DNA from: Paraburkholderia sp.
Lineage (GTDB): Bacteria > Pseudomonadota > Gammaproteobacteria > Burkholderiales > Burkholderiaceae
DNA length: 64,000 nucleotides
Assembly: GCF_004298475.1 (NCBI RefSeq)
Contig: NZ_SCRP01000023.1
Span: 61,426-125,425 of the forward strand
Reading direction: 5' to 3'
This document shows positions 51,838-61,233 of this stretch, in pieces. Each line of letters starts with the position of its first letter. The first letter of the stretch is position 1. Below the pieces are notes generated by a model. That model saw only the letters and a program-made list of their open reading frames with translations. It was not told where the DNA came from and ran no database searches. A program made the translations under genes and the position numbers.

Positions 51838-53037
51838 ATGAGAACCCCTTACCTTGCGCATCTGCGCGCGACGCTCGACCAGATTCGCGCCGATGGTTTT
51901 TACAAAAGCGAGCGCGTGATCGCGACGCCGCAATCGTCGGATATCCGTCTCGCCGATGGCACCGGCGTACTGAATTTCTGCGCGAACAACTATCTGGGTC
52001 TTGCCGACGACGCGCGCCTCATCGCAGCGGCCAAGGACGGGCTCGATCGCGATGGCTTCGGCATGGCGTCGGTGCGTTTCATCTGCGGCACGCAGACGGT
52101 GCACAAATCGCTCGAAGCCGCACTCGCGCAGTTCTTGCAGACTGAGGACTGCATTCTCTATTCGAGCTGTTTCGACGCGAATGGCGGTCTGTTCGAAACG
52201 TTGCTGGGCGAAGAAGACGCCATCATCAGCGACGAACTCAATCATGCAAGCATCATCGACGGCGTCCGCCTGTCGAAGGCGCGCCGCTATCGTTACAGGA
52301 ACAACGATCTCGCCGATCTCGAAGCGAAACTGCGCGAGGCCGACGAAGCCGGTGCGCGCTACAAGCTGATCGCAACCGACGGCGTGTTTTCGATGGACGG
52401 CATCATCGCCGATCTCAAAGGCATCTGCGATCTCGCCGACCGCTACGACGCGCTCGTGATGGTCGACGACTCGCACGCGGTGGGCTTCATCGGCGAGCAT
52501 GGCCGCGGCACGCCCGAGCACTGCGGTGTCGCGAATCGCGTGGACATCGTTACGGGCACGCTCGGCAAGGCGCTTGGCGGCGCGTCGGGCGGCTATATCG
52601 CGGCGAAGAAGGAAGTCGTCGAATTGCTGCGCCAGCGCTCGCGCCCGTATCTCTTTTCGAACACGCTCACGCCGAGCATTGCGGCAGCGTCGCTCAAGGT
52701 CCTCGAACTGGTCGCGAGCGATGAAGGCGCGCAATTGCGCGCGCGCGTGCGGGCGAACGGCGCGCAATTTCGCCGCGAGATGAGCGCGCTCGGCTTTACG
52801 TTGGTGCCGGGCGAGCACCCGATCATTCCGGTGATGCTCGGCGACGCGCAGGTCGCCTCGAAGATGGCCGATGCGCTTTTGCACGAAGGCGTGTACGTGA
52901 TCGGCTTTTCCTATCCGGTGGTGCCTAAGGGCCGCGCGCGCATTCGCACGCAGATGAGCGCCGCACATACGCCCGAACAGATCGAACGCGCGGTGACGGC
53001 TTTCGCGCGTGTGGGCAAGTCTCTCGGCGTAATCTAG
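51838..53037 (+). CDS. kbl: 2-amino-3-ketobutyrate CoA ligase (glycine C-acetyltransferase)
   Basis: A 399-residue PLP enzyme of the alpha-oxoamine synthase family: [47 protein letters not shown], and the PLP lysine in [16 protein letters not shown]. It cleaves 2-amino-3-ketobutyrate with CoA to glycine and acetyl-CoA, the second step of threonine catabolism after Tdh. ATG 51838 has an AGGAGG 7 bases upstream; the longer frame runs through promoter DNA. Thirty bases separate it from tdh. Confidence 0.97.
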   Translation: MRTPYLAHLRATLDQIRADGFYKSERVIATPQSSDIRLADGTGVLNFCANNYLGLADDARLIAAAKDGLDRDGFGMASVRFICGTQTVHKSLEAALAQFLQTEDCILYSSCFDANGGLFETLLGEEDAIISDELNHASIIDGVRLSKARRYRYRNNDLADLEAKLREADEAGARYKLIATDGVFSMDGIIADLKGICDLADRYDALVMVDDSHAVGFIGEHGRGTPEHCGVANRVDIVTGTLGKALGGASGGYIAAKKEVVELLRQRSRPYLFSNTLTPSIAAASLKVLELVASDEGAQLRARVRANGAQFRREMSALGFTLVPGEHPIIPVMLGDAQVASKMADALLHEGVYVIGFSYPVVPKGRARIRTQMSAAHTPEQIERAVTAFARVGKSLGVI

Positions 53038-53067
53038 CAACGTATCCAGCAAGGTATTCTGGGCAAA

Positions 53068-54096
53068 ATGAAAGCACTCGCAAAACTTGAACGCGCAACC
53101 GGTCTCACGCTGACCGATGTACCGAAGCCCGAAGTCGGCCACAACGATGTGATGATCAAGATTCATCGCACGGCAATCTGCGGGACCGACGTTCATATCT
53201 GGAAATGGGACGACTGGGCGCAGAAGACCATTCCTGTGCCGATGCACGTCGGCCATGAATACGTCGGTGAAATCGTCGAAATGGGCCAGGAGGTGCGCGG
53301 TTTCCAGATTGGCGACCGCGTTTCCGGCGAAGGCCACATTACCTGTGGCTTTTGCCGCAATTGCCGCGCGGGACGCCGGCATTTGTGCCGCAATACGGTG
53401 GGCGTGGGCGTGAACCGCGAAGGTGCGTTCGCCGAATATCTCGTGATTCCGGCCTTTAACGCATTCAAGATTCCGTCCGATATCTCCGACGATCTCGCTG
53501 CGATCTTCGATCCGTTCGGCAACGCGACGCACACCGCGCTCTCGTTCAACCTCGTCGGCGAGGATGTGCTCATTACCGGCGCGGGCCCGATCGGCATCAT
53601 GGCCGCGGCGATTGCGCGGCATGTGGGCGCGCGCAACGTCGTGATCACCGACGTCAACGACTACCGTCTCGAACTCGCACGCAAGATGGGCGCGACGCGC
53701 GCGGTGAACGTTGCGCGCGAATCGTTGCGCGACGTGATGAGCGATCTGCACATGACCGAGGGCTTCGACGTGGGCCTCGAAATGTCGGGTGTGCCGAGCG
53801 CATTTACCGCGTTGCTCGAATCGATGAATCACGGCGGCAAGGTTGCGCTGCTCGGCATTCCGCCCGCGCAAACCGCGATCGACTGGAATCAGGTGATCTT
53901 CAAGGGCCTCGAAATCAAGGGCATTTACGGCCGCGAGATGTTCGAGACCTGGTACAAGATGGTCGCCATGCTGCAAAGCGGACTCGATCTTTCGCCGATC
54001 ATCACGCACCGCTTCGGCGTGGACGACTACGAAAAGGGCTTTGCTGCGATGCTCTCCGGCAATAGCGGCAAAGTCATTCTCGACTGGACCCGATAA
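53068..54096 (+). CDS. tdh: L-threonine 3-dehydrogenase
   Basis: A 342-residue zinc-dependent medium-chain dehydrogenase. The catalytic zinc set is Cys38 ([11 protein letters not shown]) and His63-Glu64 ([11 protein letters not shown]). The structural zinc loop has Cys93, 96, 99 and 107 ([17 protein letters not shown]), and NAD binding is [18 protein letters not shown]. It oxidises threonine to 2-amino-3-ketobutyrate, the substrate of the Kbl encoded just upstream. Full-length and intact. Confidence 0.97.
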   Translation: MKALAKLERATGLTLTDVPKPEVGHNDVMIKIHRTAICGTDVHIWKWDDWAQKTIPVPMHVGHEYVGEIVEMGQEVRGFQIGDRVSGEGHITCGFCRNCRAGRRHLCRNTVGVGVNREGAFAEYLVIPAFNAFKIPSDISDDLAAIFDPFGNATHTALSFNLVGEDVLITGAGPIGIMAAAIARHVGARNVVITDVNDYRLELARKMGATRAVNVARESLRDVMSDLHMTEGFDVGLEMSGVPSAFTALLESMNHGGKVALLGIPPAQTAIDWNQVIFKGLEIKGIYGREMFETWYKMVAMLQSGLDLSPIITHRFGVDDYEKGFAAMLSGNSGKVILDWTR

Positions 54097-54117
54097 ACGC
54101 CGCTATACCCCCGGGAT

Positions 54118-54774
54118 TCAGTTTGCCGGGGCGGGCTGTTCGAATTCGGCTTCGATGCGCACGCCGATATCGTCGCCGACAGCGGGGTACCACGTCGACA
54201 GCCCGAACTTCGCGCGGCTGAACCGGCCAGTCGCGGCGAAGCCCACGGTCGGCTGCTTCGTGAGCGGATTCGGCGCATAGCCGTTGAAGGTCACATCGAG
54301 TGTGACCGGCTGCGTGACGCCGTGAATCGTCAGATTGCCGGTGAGCGTGCCGCGCGAATTGCCGGTCTGCTCGAAACGGGTACTGACGAAGCGGATCTGC
54401 GGAAAGCGCGCCACGTCCAGCATCTGCGCGTCTTTCACCTGCTGGTCCAGTTGCGGGTCGTTCGTGTCGAGGCTCGTTGCGTCGATGGTCGCTTCGACCG
54501 TCGCGCTATTCAGCCCGCCTGCGTGCCAGTCGAGTTGCGCCGTAACGCGGTCAAAGCGCATCACGAAGCGCGAATAATGCAGGTGATCGATGTCGAATAC
54601 CACGCTCCAGTGGTGCGGGTCGAGTACGTAGTGTCCTGCAGGCACATCCGCTGCGGCGGTGTTCACGCTGTGCGTGACCACACGCAGCGGCGTGCATGCA
54701 AACATAAGGCATGCCGCGCCGAGCGCCGCAAACCAGGTCCGCCGCCTCAAGCCTGTAACGCCACGTCCGTTCAT
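54118..54774 (-). CDS. YceI family periplasmic lipoprotein
   Basis: A 218-residue protein with an N-terminal Arg-rich hydrophobic signal and a possible lipobox (ACLMFACTP, Cys about 27). A YceI lipocalin-like domain follows: GHYVLDPHHWSVVFDIDHLHYSRFVMRFD, ATIDATSLDTNDPQLDQQVKDAQMLDVARFPQIRFVSTRF, LTGNLTIHGVTQPVTLDVTFNG, FGLSTWYPAVGDDIGVRIEAEF. YceI proteins bind polyisoprenoid lipids such as ubiquinone in the periplasm. Convergent with tdh and unrelated to it. Confidence 0.9.
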   Translation of the reverse strand: MNGRGVTGLRRRTWFAALGAACLMFACTPLRVVTHSVNTAAADVPAGHYVLDPHHWSVVFDIDHLHYSRFVMRFDRVTAQLDWHAGGLNSATVEATIDATSLDTNDPQLDQQVKDAQMLDVARFPQIRFVSTRFEQTGNSRGTLTGNLTIHGVTQPVTLDVTFNGYAPNPLTKQPTVGFAATGRFSRAKFGLSTWYPAVGDDIGVRIEAEFEQPAPAN

Positions 54775-54862
54775 AAGCTCTTTCCACGTGTTGCCTCGAT
54801 ATTAACGCGTCGGGGCGATCATCTATTCCAGGGGCTCTACCGGTTTTATGCTTGACCCCGGA

Positions 54863-54903
54863 GAACGATCGTTCTACATTCTCGCCGTGGAGAACGATCG
54901 TTC
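54863..54903. promoter_or_regulatory. Twin TetR-type operators
   Basis: The 12-bp palindrome GAACGATCGTTC occurs twice, at 54863-54874 and 54892-54903, each preceded by GGA. Starts are 29 bases apart. They lie 60-100 bases upstream of the TetR gene, and the divergent YceI promoter is on the other side, so autoregulation and possibly control of yceI are expected. Confidence 0.8.
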
Positions 54904-54964
54904 CCAGTCGATGCAAATCTCAAGGTCCGGTACGGACCTTCAGCACCGTCACGGAGATTCCAGC

Positions 54965-55642
54965 ATGAGCACGGCCACCGCCCCGCAGCCCGATGCCCGC
55001 GAGCGTTTGCTCGACGCAGCCGAAGCGCTGATTTATACCGGCGGCATTCATGCGACCGGCGTCGACGCGATTGTTCGCGAAGCCGGCGCCGCGCGCAAGA
55101 GCTTCTACACCTGGTTCGGGTCGAAGGACGCGCTCGTTGCCGCCGTGCTGACGCGTCGCGACGAGCGCTGGATGCACTGGTTCGTGGACGGCACGCTCAA
55201 GCGCGGACACACGCCGCGAACACGGCTTCTCGGCATGTTCGACGTTCTGCGCGACTGGTTCATGGCCGAAGGCTTTCACGGTTGCGCGTTCCTGAATGCG
55301 TCGGGCGAGACCGCGTCGGCTGACGATCCCGTCCGGCTCATCGCGCGCGAGCATAAGGCGCGCCTGCTCGCCTTCGTGCGCGAGCAGTGCGATGCCCTCG
55401 TGGTTGCGCATGGCATGGATCGCCGCCATGCCGCGCGCCTCGCGCGCCAGTGGCTGATCCTGATCGACGGCGCAATTGGTGTCGCGCTTGTGAGCGGCGA
55501 CGCCGATGCTGCGCTCGACGCACGCACCGCCGCAAAGTCCTTGCTTGAAGCGCTGGTCGGCACCGGTGCTTTGCGCAGTCGTCACTCGTCGCGGCCGCCC
55601 GCCCGGCGCACCGCGCGTTCTCTGGAGAAAAAACATGACTGA
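54965..55642 (+). CDS. TetR/AcrR family regulator
   Basis: A 225-residue regulator with an N-terminal TetR helix-turn-helix ([53 protein letters not shown]). Its C-terminal ligand domain resembles the TetR_C group ([26 protein letters not shown]). ATG 54965 is preferred over the longer frame, which runs through the operators. It overlaps the next gene by 8 bases, so the two are co-translated. The ligand is unknown. Confidence 0.92.
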   Translation: MSTATAPQPDARERLLDAAEALIYTGGIHATGVDAIVREAGAARKSFYTWFGSKDALVAAVLTRRDERWMHWFVDGTLKRGHTPRTRLLGMFDVLRDWFMAEGFHGCAFLNASGETASADDPVRLIAREHKARLLAFVREQCDALVVAHGMDRRHAARLARQWLILIDGAIGVALVSGDADAALDARTAAKSLLEALVGTGALRSRHSSRPPARRTARSLEKKHD

Positions 55643-56114
55643 TGCCGTTGAGGTTCGCCCGCCGCTGCCGCCGTTCACGCGGGAAACCGCCATCCTGAAG
55701 GTGCGCGCGGCCGAGGACGCGTGGAATTCGCGCGACCCGAAGCGCGTCTCGCTGGCCTATACGCCGCAAAGCGTGTGGCGCAATCGTGCGGAATTCGTTA
55801 CGGGCCGCGAAGCGATCGTCGAATTTCTCACGCGCAAGTGGGCGCGCGAACTCGATTACCGTCTCATCAAGGAAATGTGGGCGGTGACGGAAAATCGTAT
55901 CGCGGTGCGATTTGCTTACGAGTCTCATGACGATTCCGGCAACTGGTTCCGCTCTTACGGCAACGAGAATTGGGAATTCGACGAGAACGGCCTGATGGCG
56001 CGCCGCTTTGCCTCCATCAACGACCTGCCGATTCTGGAAAAGGACCGTCGCTTTCATTGGCCGCTCGGCCGCCGTCCCGACGATCATCCGGGGCTCAGCG
56101 AACTCGGTCTTTAA
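55635..56114 (+). CDS. DUF1348 (SnoaL/NTF2-like) protein
   Basis: A 159-residue protein: [58 protein letters not shown] and [23 protein letters not shown]-type ending ([25 protein letters not shown]) are the DUF1348 signature in the NTF2-like superfamily. The role is not known; members often sit beside TetR regulators as here. ATG 55635 lies inside the end of the TetR gene with an upstream GGAG. Confidence 0.92.
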   Translation: MTDAVEVRPPLPPFTRETAILKVRAAEDAWNSRDPKRVSLAYTPQSVWRNRAEFVTGREAIVEFLTRKWARELDYRLIKEMWAVTENRIAVRFAYESHDDSGNWFRSYGNENWEFDENGLMARRFASINDLPILEKDRRFHWPLGRRPDDHPGLSELGL

Positions 56115-56236
56115 CGCGCTGCAGGTGGCGTTTATTGCGGACTTTGTTGCGCAGTTTGTCGCGGTGAACGATGCTGTCGCATCGTTTAAACGGTAATGCC
56201 AGGAAAATCGAAGCGATAAAAATCCATCAAACAAAT

Positions 56237-56296
56237 GGTGAGCTTATCCGGGAGCAGCGGGTTCACGTAGCGTGCGCAATGGTGAGCTTGTTCGGG
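56237..56296 (-). repeat. Two inverted distal iterons upstream of a hypothetical gene
   Basis: GGTGAGCTTATCCGGG (56237-56252) and GGTGAGCTTGTTCGGG (56281-56296) are reverse complements of the iteron pattern (CCCGGATAAGCTCACC, CCCGAACAAGCTCACC). They start exactly 44 bases apart, four helical turns. They lie in a 340-base gap, 8.5 kb from the end of the main array. Confidence 0.85.
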
Positions 56297-56454
56297 ATTA
56301 ACACCTTAAACACCTTAAACCTGCCCGTACACGAATTCGCGCTATAGTGATTTGCGCTGCGATGCAGCAGGGGTGTTTCGCGACGATCCAAAAAGATCGC
56401 ATGCGGCACCCGATTCCCGCCGCGCGCCTGCGCGGTTCGCACCGGAGTCGTGAA

Positions 56455-57474
56455 ATGGGCATTCTCGACAGACTATGGCGGCCGCGACCCAAGGCGATAC
56501 CGGTCACGCCCCAGATTAGCGCGTTGATCGAGCGTCTGATGGTGTTGAGCCCGGCGCTGAAGCTCGCAGATGGTTTTCAGGAGCGAGTCACGCCTGTGCT
56601 GGCCTGCTCGCTCGATTACGTGCGCGGCCTGGTGAACGAGTTGCCGCACGCGCGCGTGGCAAACGCAGCCGCCTGGCTCGACGACCCGTATATTCACGCG
56701 TTTTTCGCGGCGCCTGACGAGGTCGCGCACATTCTCAGCCGTTCGGCCGAAATGCACGTGTGGTTCGACAGCCACCCGCTCGCGCGCGAAGCCTACGCCG
56801 TGCTCAGCATGGCCATGAGCGAGCGCCGCGTGTTTGGCGTCGAGCAGATCGGCGACGTGGTGCACGCCGACGTCGCGCGCACGACGCTCAGTTTCGACGA
56901 TCATCAGGTGCGACTCTGCGGCGAGTCGGAGGACGATCTGCGCGAGCAGATCGTGCAGCGCGTGGTCGAGCAGATTGCGCTTGAAGGTCTTGCGCAGATC
57001 GGCGCTGACGAGTCGCGTCGCGATGCGCTCCTGCAAGACCGCGCGCTGTTGAAGACGCGGCTGCAGTTGCTGACGCGCCAGGGCGCGGGCACACACAAGA
57101 TGCTCGGTGAGCGCGCATCGGCGAACGCGGCGCAACGCATCGGACTGGAGGCCGAGATCGAGGCCAACGCGCGCGCACTGGACGCGCTCGGCCTGCAGAC
57201 CGATGCGCTCGCACGCGACCTCGACGTAATCTGCGATGTGCTCGGTCATCCGGCACGGCACACGAACGTCGAGATGAAGCGTATCCGGCTGAATGCGATG
57301 AACGTGGTGATCGAGGCAAGCGCCTCGCACGACAGCGCGGAAATCGTCTTTCCGCTTGCCCGGCTGCCCGCGAGTCCGCTGGGCGAGCGGGCGTTTTCGC
57401 TGATTCGTTTCGCGCGCACCGATCTCGTGCCGCTGCCAACCGTACTCGACGAGGACAGCCATTTCATGATCTGA
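56455..57474 (+). CDS. Hypothetical protein flanked by iterons
   Basis: A 339-residue soluble protein, helical with two halves. The first (SALIERLMVLSPALKLADGFQERVTPVLACSLDYVRGLVNELPHARV ... FFAAPDEVAHILSRSAEMHVWF) is followed by a coiled-coil-like stretch (RRDALLQDRALLKTRLQLL ... LEAEIEANARALDALGLQTDALARDLD). No family recognised. ATG 56455 has a CGGAG site 8 bases upstream. The gene stands alone with inverted iterons on both sides, so RepA binding could influence it. No evidence ties it to replication beyond position. Confidence 0.75.
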   Translation: MGILDRLWRPRPKAIPVTPQISALIERLMVLSPALKLADGFQERVTPVLACSLDYVRGLVNELPHARVANAAAWLDDPYIHAFFAAPDEVAHILSRSAEMHVWFDSHPLAREAYAVLSMAMSERRVFGVEQIGDVVHADVARTTLSFDDHQVRLCGESEDDLREQIVQRVVEQIALEGLAQIGADESRRDALLQDRALLKTRLQLLTRQGAGTHKMLGERASANAAQRIGLEAEIEANARALDALGLQTDALARDLDVICDVLGHPARHTNVEMKRIRLNAMNVVIEASASHDSAEIVFPLARLPASPLGERAFSLIRFARTDLVPLPTVLDEDSHFMI

Positions 57475-57496
57475 GCCGCGTAACGCTCACGTGAAC

Positions 57497-57809
57497 GGTG
57501 AGCGTTTTCGGGAGCCGTGAGCGCCTGAATTGGCTAAAACAGGCGCAGGCAATATTTCCTGGCAATCCCAGGTTTAGCGAACACAATATTGCTCGAACGC
57601 TGGCGCAACGCGGCTATTCATTGCGCTACGGTTGCGCGAAGTTTGCGTAAAAGCTCGCCTGCCGTCTCAAGGTGAGCTTTTTCGGGAGCGAAGCGAATGT
57701 GCGCTCCGCGCCGCGCGGCAGATGTCGAAATCGCATTTTGGCGGCACCGTAGGCCCATTCGGCGCGTGCGGCGCCAATGCCGGACGCACGAAAGGTGAGC
57801 CTTTTCAGG
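57497..57809 (-). repeat. Three inverted distal iterons downstream of the hypothetical gene
   Basis: GGTGAGCGTTTTCGGG (57497-57512), GGTGAGCTTTTTCGGG (57671-57686) and GGTGAGCCTTTTCAGG (57794-57809) are reverse complements of very good iterons (CCYGAAAANGCTCACC), closer to consensus than many in the main array. Degenerate copies in the other direction face the first two (57476-57491 and 57644-57659), making inverted pairs; AACGCTCAC / GTGAGCGTT at 57482-57506 is a perfect 9-bp inverted repeat. The last site overlaps the end of the modBC gene. Confidence 0.88.
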
Positions 57810-59640
57810 AGTGCGGCGCGGCCCACACTGAAACCCCCTCGCGCCCGATCGAGAAGCGCTGCACACCATCGCTCGTACACGGTGCATCCTCGGCGGCAAT
57901 ATCGAACGCTTCGCCGCCCATATCGATCGTCACGTAGCGGTCGCCATGCCTGAGTGCATGACCGGCTGGCATGCCGGTCCATGCGCCTTCGGGCGTGGCG
58001 CGCAGCGCGCGCGGCGCGACCCGCCACATCACGCGCGTGCCCGGCGCGAAAGGCGTACCGGCGTACGGTAGCCGCAGGCCCTTCGCGGTTTCGATCTCGT
58101 CGCCAGCGCGCACGACACCTTCGCCGACGTTATGCAATCCGAGCAGTTCGGCCACGCGCAGCGACGCGGGCCGCCGGAACACGTCGTTCACGGGACCGGC
58201 CTGCAGCACGCGACCGTGTTCGATGATGAGCACTTCGTCCGCGAGCAGCGCGGCTTCGTCCGGATCGTGCGTGACGATGACGGTCACCGCGTCGATCTCG
58301 CGCTGCAGCGCGCGCAGCGATTGCTGCAGGCGGCGACGGCGCGGCGTGTCGAGCGCGGCGAACGGTTCGTCGAAGAGCAGCAGTTGACTGTGCCGCGTGA
58401 GCGCGCGCGCGAGCGCGACGCGCTGGCGCTGGCCGAACGACAGTGCGTGCGGCAGACGCGCCGTCAGCGTATCGAGGCCGAGATGCGCGAGCCAGTAGCG
58501 CGCGCTCGCGGCATCGGCGCCGACCGGAAATGCCAGTTGCTGCGCGACCGTCATGTGCGGAAAAAGGCCGTAGTCCTGCGGCATGTAACCGATCGGCCGC
58601 CGCTCGGGCGGCAGTGCGCCGAGATTGGCGTCGCCGAGCGTGACCGAACCCGTGTCGTTGTGCTCGAGCCCCGCGATGATGCGCAGCGCGAGCGATTTGC
58701 CCGAACCGGACGGTCCGATGATGGCGAGGCGGCGTGTCTGCGGCCGCCACGTGATGTCGAGGCTGAATGCGCCGAGGCGCCGCTGCGCGTCGAAGGCAAG
58801 CCGAAGGCCGGTCACTGCGCGGGCAGGCGCGGCGCTCGCGAAGCTCGCGGGCTCGTCGCCATTCTCGGAAGGCACGGCGTGCGCGACGCGCGGGCCGCGC
58901 GCGTAGACCGAGAGCACGGCGCAGACGATCGCGATGGCGAGCGTCGGCAACAGGAGCGGCATCATCGCGGGCAGCCCCTGGCCGCCGAACACGACGTAGG
59001 TGTAGACCGGCAGCGAATGCGGATGATAGGCGACCATCATGGTCGCGCCGAACTCGCCGAATGCGCGCAGCCACGCGAGCGCGAGCCCCGCGCGAATGGC
59101 GGGCCAGACGATGGGCAGCGTCACGCGAAAGAAGCGGCTCATGGCGTGATGGCCGAGCGTGGCGGCGACGTCGTCGTAGACGGGCTCGACGGCGGCGAAC
59201 GCCGAGCGCGCGGCGACGATCAGGAACGGCGCGGCAACGAAGGTTTCCGCGAGGACGATGCCTGTGAAGGAATCGGTGAGCCTGCCGCCGAAGAACTGGC
59301 CAATGGTGCTATACGGACCGACCAGAAACAGCAGCAGCACGCCGCTTGTGAGCGGCGGCAATGCAAGGGGTAACTGCACGACAAAGCCGAGCAGCGCGAC
59401 GGCGCGCGAACGCGAGCGCGCGAGCCAGTAGCCGAGCGGCACGCCGCCCGCGAGGATGACGAGCGCGGCGACACTCGCGCTCGTCACCGACACGGCCACG
59501 GCGGACCACGTCGCGCGCCAGTCGACTCCGGCCCAGTCGGCCTGGCCGATCTGCGGGATGCTGGCGACGAACGGTGCGCAGAGATAGACGGCGAGCAGTG
59601 CGCCGAGCCACAGGAGCGGCCGGGCTGCGGGTTGTTTCAC
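57805..59640 (-). CDS. Molybdate/tungstate ABC transporter, permease-ATPase fusion (ModBC)
   Basis: A 611-residue fusion. Residues 1-250 are a ModB/CysT-type permease with about six helices and the EAA-loop RAFGEFGATMMVA. Residues 270-490 form an ABC ATPase with Walker A GPSGSGKS (309-316), signature LSFGQRQ (Gly to Phe relative to LSGGQ), Walker B LLLFDEPFA and switch His in VTHD. Residues about 500-611 hold a TOBE-like regulatory domain (VMWRVAPRALRATPEGAW). With ModA downstream it imports molybdate or tungstate. The N-terminal helix follows directly after ATG 59640. Confidence 0.92.
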   Translation of the reverse strand: MKQPAARPLLWLGALLAVYLCAPFVASIPQIGQADWAGVDWRATWSAVAVSVTSASVAALVILAGGVPLGYWLARSRSRAVALLGFVVQLPLALPPLTSGVLLLFLVGPYSTIGQFFGGRLTDSFTGIVLAETFVAAPFLIVAARSAFAAVEPVYDDVAATLGHHAMSRFFRVTLPIVWPAIRAGLALAWLRAFGEFGATMMVAYHPHSLPVYTYVVFGGQGLPAMMPLLLPTLAIAIVCAVLSVYARGPRVAHAVPSENGDEPASFASAAPARAVTGLRLAFDAQRRLGAFSLDITWRPQTRRLAIIGPSGSGKSLALRIIAGLEHNDTGSVTLGDANLGALPPERRPIGYMPQDYGLFPHMTVAQQLAFPVGADAASARYWLAHLGLDTLTARLPHALSFGQRQRVALARALTRHSQLLLFDEPFAALDTPRRRRLQQSLRALQREIDAVTVIVTHDPDEAALLADEVLIIEHGRVLQAGPVNDVFRRPASLRVAELLGLHNVGEGVVRAGDEIETAKGLRLPYAGTPFAPGTRVMWRVAPRALRATPEGAWTGMPAGHALRHGDRYVTIDMGGEAFDIAAEDAPCTSDGVQRFSIGREGVSVWAAPHS

Positions 59641-59670
59641 AGCGGTTGCTTCACGGTTGTTGCTTCTCGA

Positions 59671-60555
59671 CTATTGTTGCGCGGCGTCGATCACGGCCTG
59701 AACCGACGGCGCAATCGCCTGGGTGCTGCCCTGCACGGCGGGCTTCGTCACGTCGACGCCATGCTCGGCGAGCAGCTTGCGGCCTTCGGCGCTGAGCAGG
59801 AAGTTGACGAAGCGCGCAGCGCCCGCCTGGTTGGGCGCGTCGTTGAGGATCGTGAGCGTGTAGTTCGCCTTGATCTTCAGCTCGGGCGCGGGGCGGATCG
59901 ACGGAATCTTGAGATCGGACGTTTCGGTCGAGTAGAAAAAGCCCGCGTCGAGCTGGCCCGACTGCAGGCGGCCGACCAGCGTTTCTTCCGGCAGGACCTG
60001 CTCGGGATTCTCCGGTGCGCCGAGCGTCTTCTCGACGAGATCCGGCTGGTTATAGACCTGTGCGGCCTTCGTCATGAGTTCGACGGTGAATGCGCCCTTC
60101 GGATCGAGCTTCGGATCGGTACGCCCGAGGCGCAGGCCCGGCTCTCGGAGCACCTGGTCCCACCGCTTCGTCTTGAAGTCGGCGGCGAAGCGGCTCTTCG
60201 GGCTATAGCCGATCAGCAGCGGCGATTCGGCGAAGTTGACGTACCACGAGACGTGATTGCCGTTCGCGTCGCCCATCAGACTCGTGTTGACCTTCGGGCT
60301 CGCGCTGATGAACACGTCGCCGCGGCGCAGCTTGCCCTTGATCTCGTTGGCGATCTTGTTGGAGCCCGCCGCATAGCCCTTGAAGCGCAGACCCGTTTCC
60401 TTCTCGAACGCGGGCCCGACGTCCTTCTCCATCAGGTTCACGAGCGAACCGGCGTACAGCACGTTGACGTCGCTTGCGTCGGCGGCGAAGGCGTTGGCGC
60501 TCGCGCCGAGCACGCCGGTCAACACGACAACCGAGGCAATCAGTTTGCGGATCAT
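59671..60555 (-). CDS. modA: Molybdate/tungstate-binding periplasmic protein (ModA/WtpA-like)
   Basis: A 294-residue periplasmic binding protein. Signal peptide MIRKLIASVVVLTGVLGASANAFA; mature start near DASDVNVLYAGSLVNLMEKDVGPAFEKETG, with GKLRRGDVFISASPKVN and GAARFVNFLLSAEGRKLLAEHGV as expected for the extracellular-solute-binding family that includes ModA and the tungstate protein WtpA/TupA. The oxyanion is molybdate or tungstate. It is the first gene of the modA-modBC operon, 30 bases before modBC, with a probable ModE box upstream. Confidence 0.88.
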   Translation of the reverse strand: MIRKLIASVVVLTGVLGASANAFAADASDVNVLYAGSLVNLMEKDVGPAFEKETGLRFKGYAAGSNKIANEIKGKLRRGDVFISASPKVNTSLMGDANGNHVSWYVNFAESPLLIGYSPKSRFAADFKTKRWDQVLREPGLRLGRTDPKLDPKGAFTVELMTKAAQVYNQPDLVEKTLGAPENPEQVLPEETLVGRLQSGQLDAGFFYSTETSDLKIPSIRPAPELKIKANYTLTILNDAPNQAGAARFVNFLLSAEGRKLLAEHGVDVTKPAVQGSTQAIAPSVQAVIDAAQQ

Positions 60556-60571
60556 GCGTTTTTCCCCGTAC

Positions 60572-60595
60572 CGTTATAAACCGCAATATATTACG
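60572..60595. promoter_or_regulatory. Probable ModE operator upstream of modA
   Basis: An AT-rich imperfect inverted repeat with ends CGTTATAA and AATATATTACG separated by ACCGC resembles the ModE box (CG-n-TATATA type halves around a spacer). It lies 17-40 bases upstream of the modA ATG in otherwise GC-rich DNA. A ModE gene is 0.7 kb away. Identification rests on resemblance to the E. coli consensus as I remember it. Confidence 0.6.
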
Positions 60596-60625
60596 CTGGG
60601 CCTGCAATTTCATGTACCCGTCCGG

Positions 60626-60639
60626 ATGGACTAGTCCAT
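60626..60639. promoter_or_regulatory. 14-bp perfect palindrome between modA and the molbindin gene
   Basis: ATGGACTAGTCCAT is a perfect palindrome in the 178-base divergent gap, about 95 bases from the molbindin start. It could be a second operator; no known consensus fits. Confidence 0.5.
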
Positions 60640-60733
60640 TCGTGGCGTCTGGGCGCGTGGTGGGCGGACGGTTACACTGGGGTTCCATTCATTGTCGGCG
60701 TGCACATTGCGACTGCGCGCCTGGGAGATCTTT

Positions 60734-61162
60734 ATGCGCACGAGCGCCCGTAATCACTTCACCGGTCAGATCAGCGCAGTCAAGGCCGGCGCCGTCAACG
60801 ACGAAGTCACGCTGCGTACCGACGGCGGACTCGACATCGTCGCGATCATCACGCATGGCAGCGCCGCTGCACTCGGCCTCGCGGCGGGCAAGCCGGCGTT
60901 CGCGCTGGTGAAGGCGTCGTCGGTGATCGTGATGGTCGATGGCGACGCTACCCGCGTTTCCACGCGCAACGTCGTCGCGGGCACGGTCGTATCGGTCACG
61001 AAGGGCGCCGTCAACGCCGAAGTCGTGATCGCAGCGCCGGGCGGTGCGTCGATCGCGGCGATCATCACGAACGAGAGCGTCGATCACCTCGGCCTCGCGG
61101 CAGGCAAGGCGGCTGCGGCGCTATTCAAGGCGTCGAGCGTGATCATCGGCGTCGACGCGTAA
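60734..61162 (+). CDS. Two-domain molbindin (Mop/TOBE repeat protein)
   Basis: A 142-residue protein made of two TOBE/Mop domains in tandem: HFTGQISAVKAGAVNDEVTLRTDGGLDIVAIITHGSAAALGLAAGKPAFALVKASSVIVMV, then AGTVVSVTKGAVNAEVVIAAPGGASIAAIITNESVDHLGLAAGKAAAALFKASSVIIGVD. Such di-Mop proteins (ModG) bind and store molybdate in the cytosol. ATG 60734 has a GGGAG site 6 bases upstream. Divergent from modA, upstream of modE. Confidence 0.95.
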   Translation: MRTSARNHFTGQISAVKAGAVNDEVTLRTDGGLDIVAIITHGSAAALGLAAGKPAFALVKASSVIVMVDGDATRVSTRNVVAGTVVSVTKGAVNAEVVIAAPGGASIAAIITNESVDHLGLAAGKAAAALFKASSVIIGVDA

Positions 61163-61233
61163 CGCGCGCTTTCCGGAGCGGGCGGTTTTCCGGATCGACC
61201 TGATCTGCCCGGTCGGCTCAAAGCGCATCGTGT

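Noticed and set aside
51481-54009. An 842-codon minus-strand ORF spanning several genes
   Set aside because: Antisense to kbl and tdh, both with intact catalytic motifs; no ribosome binding site and shadow composition.
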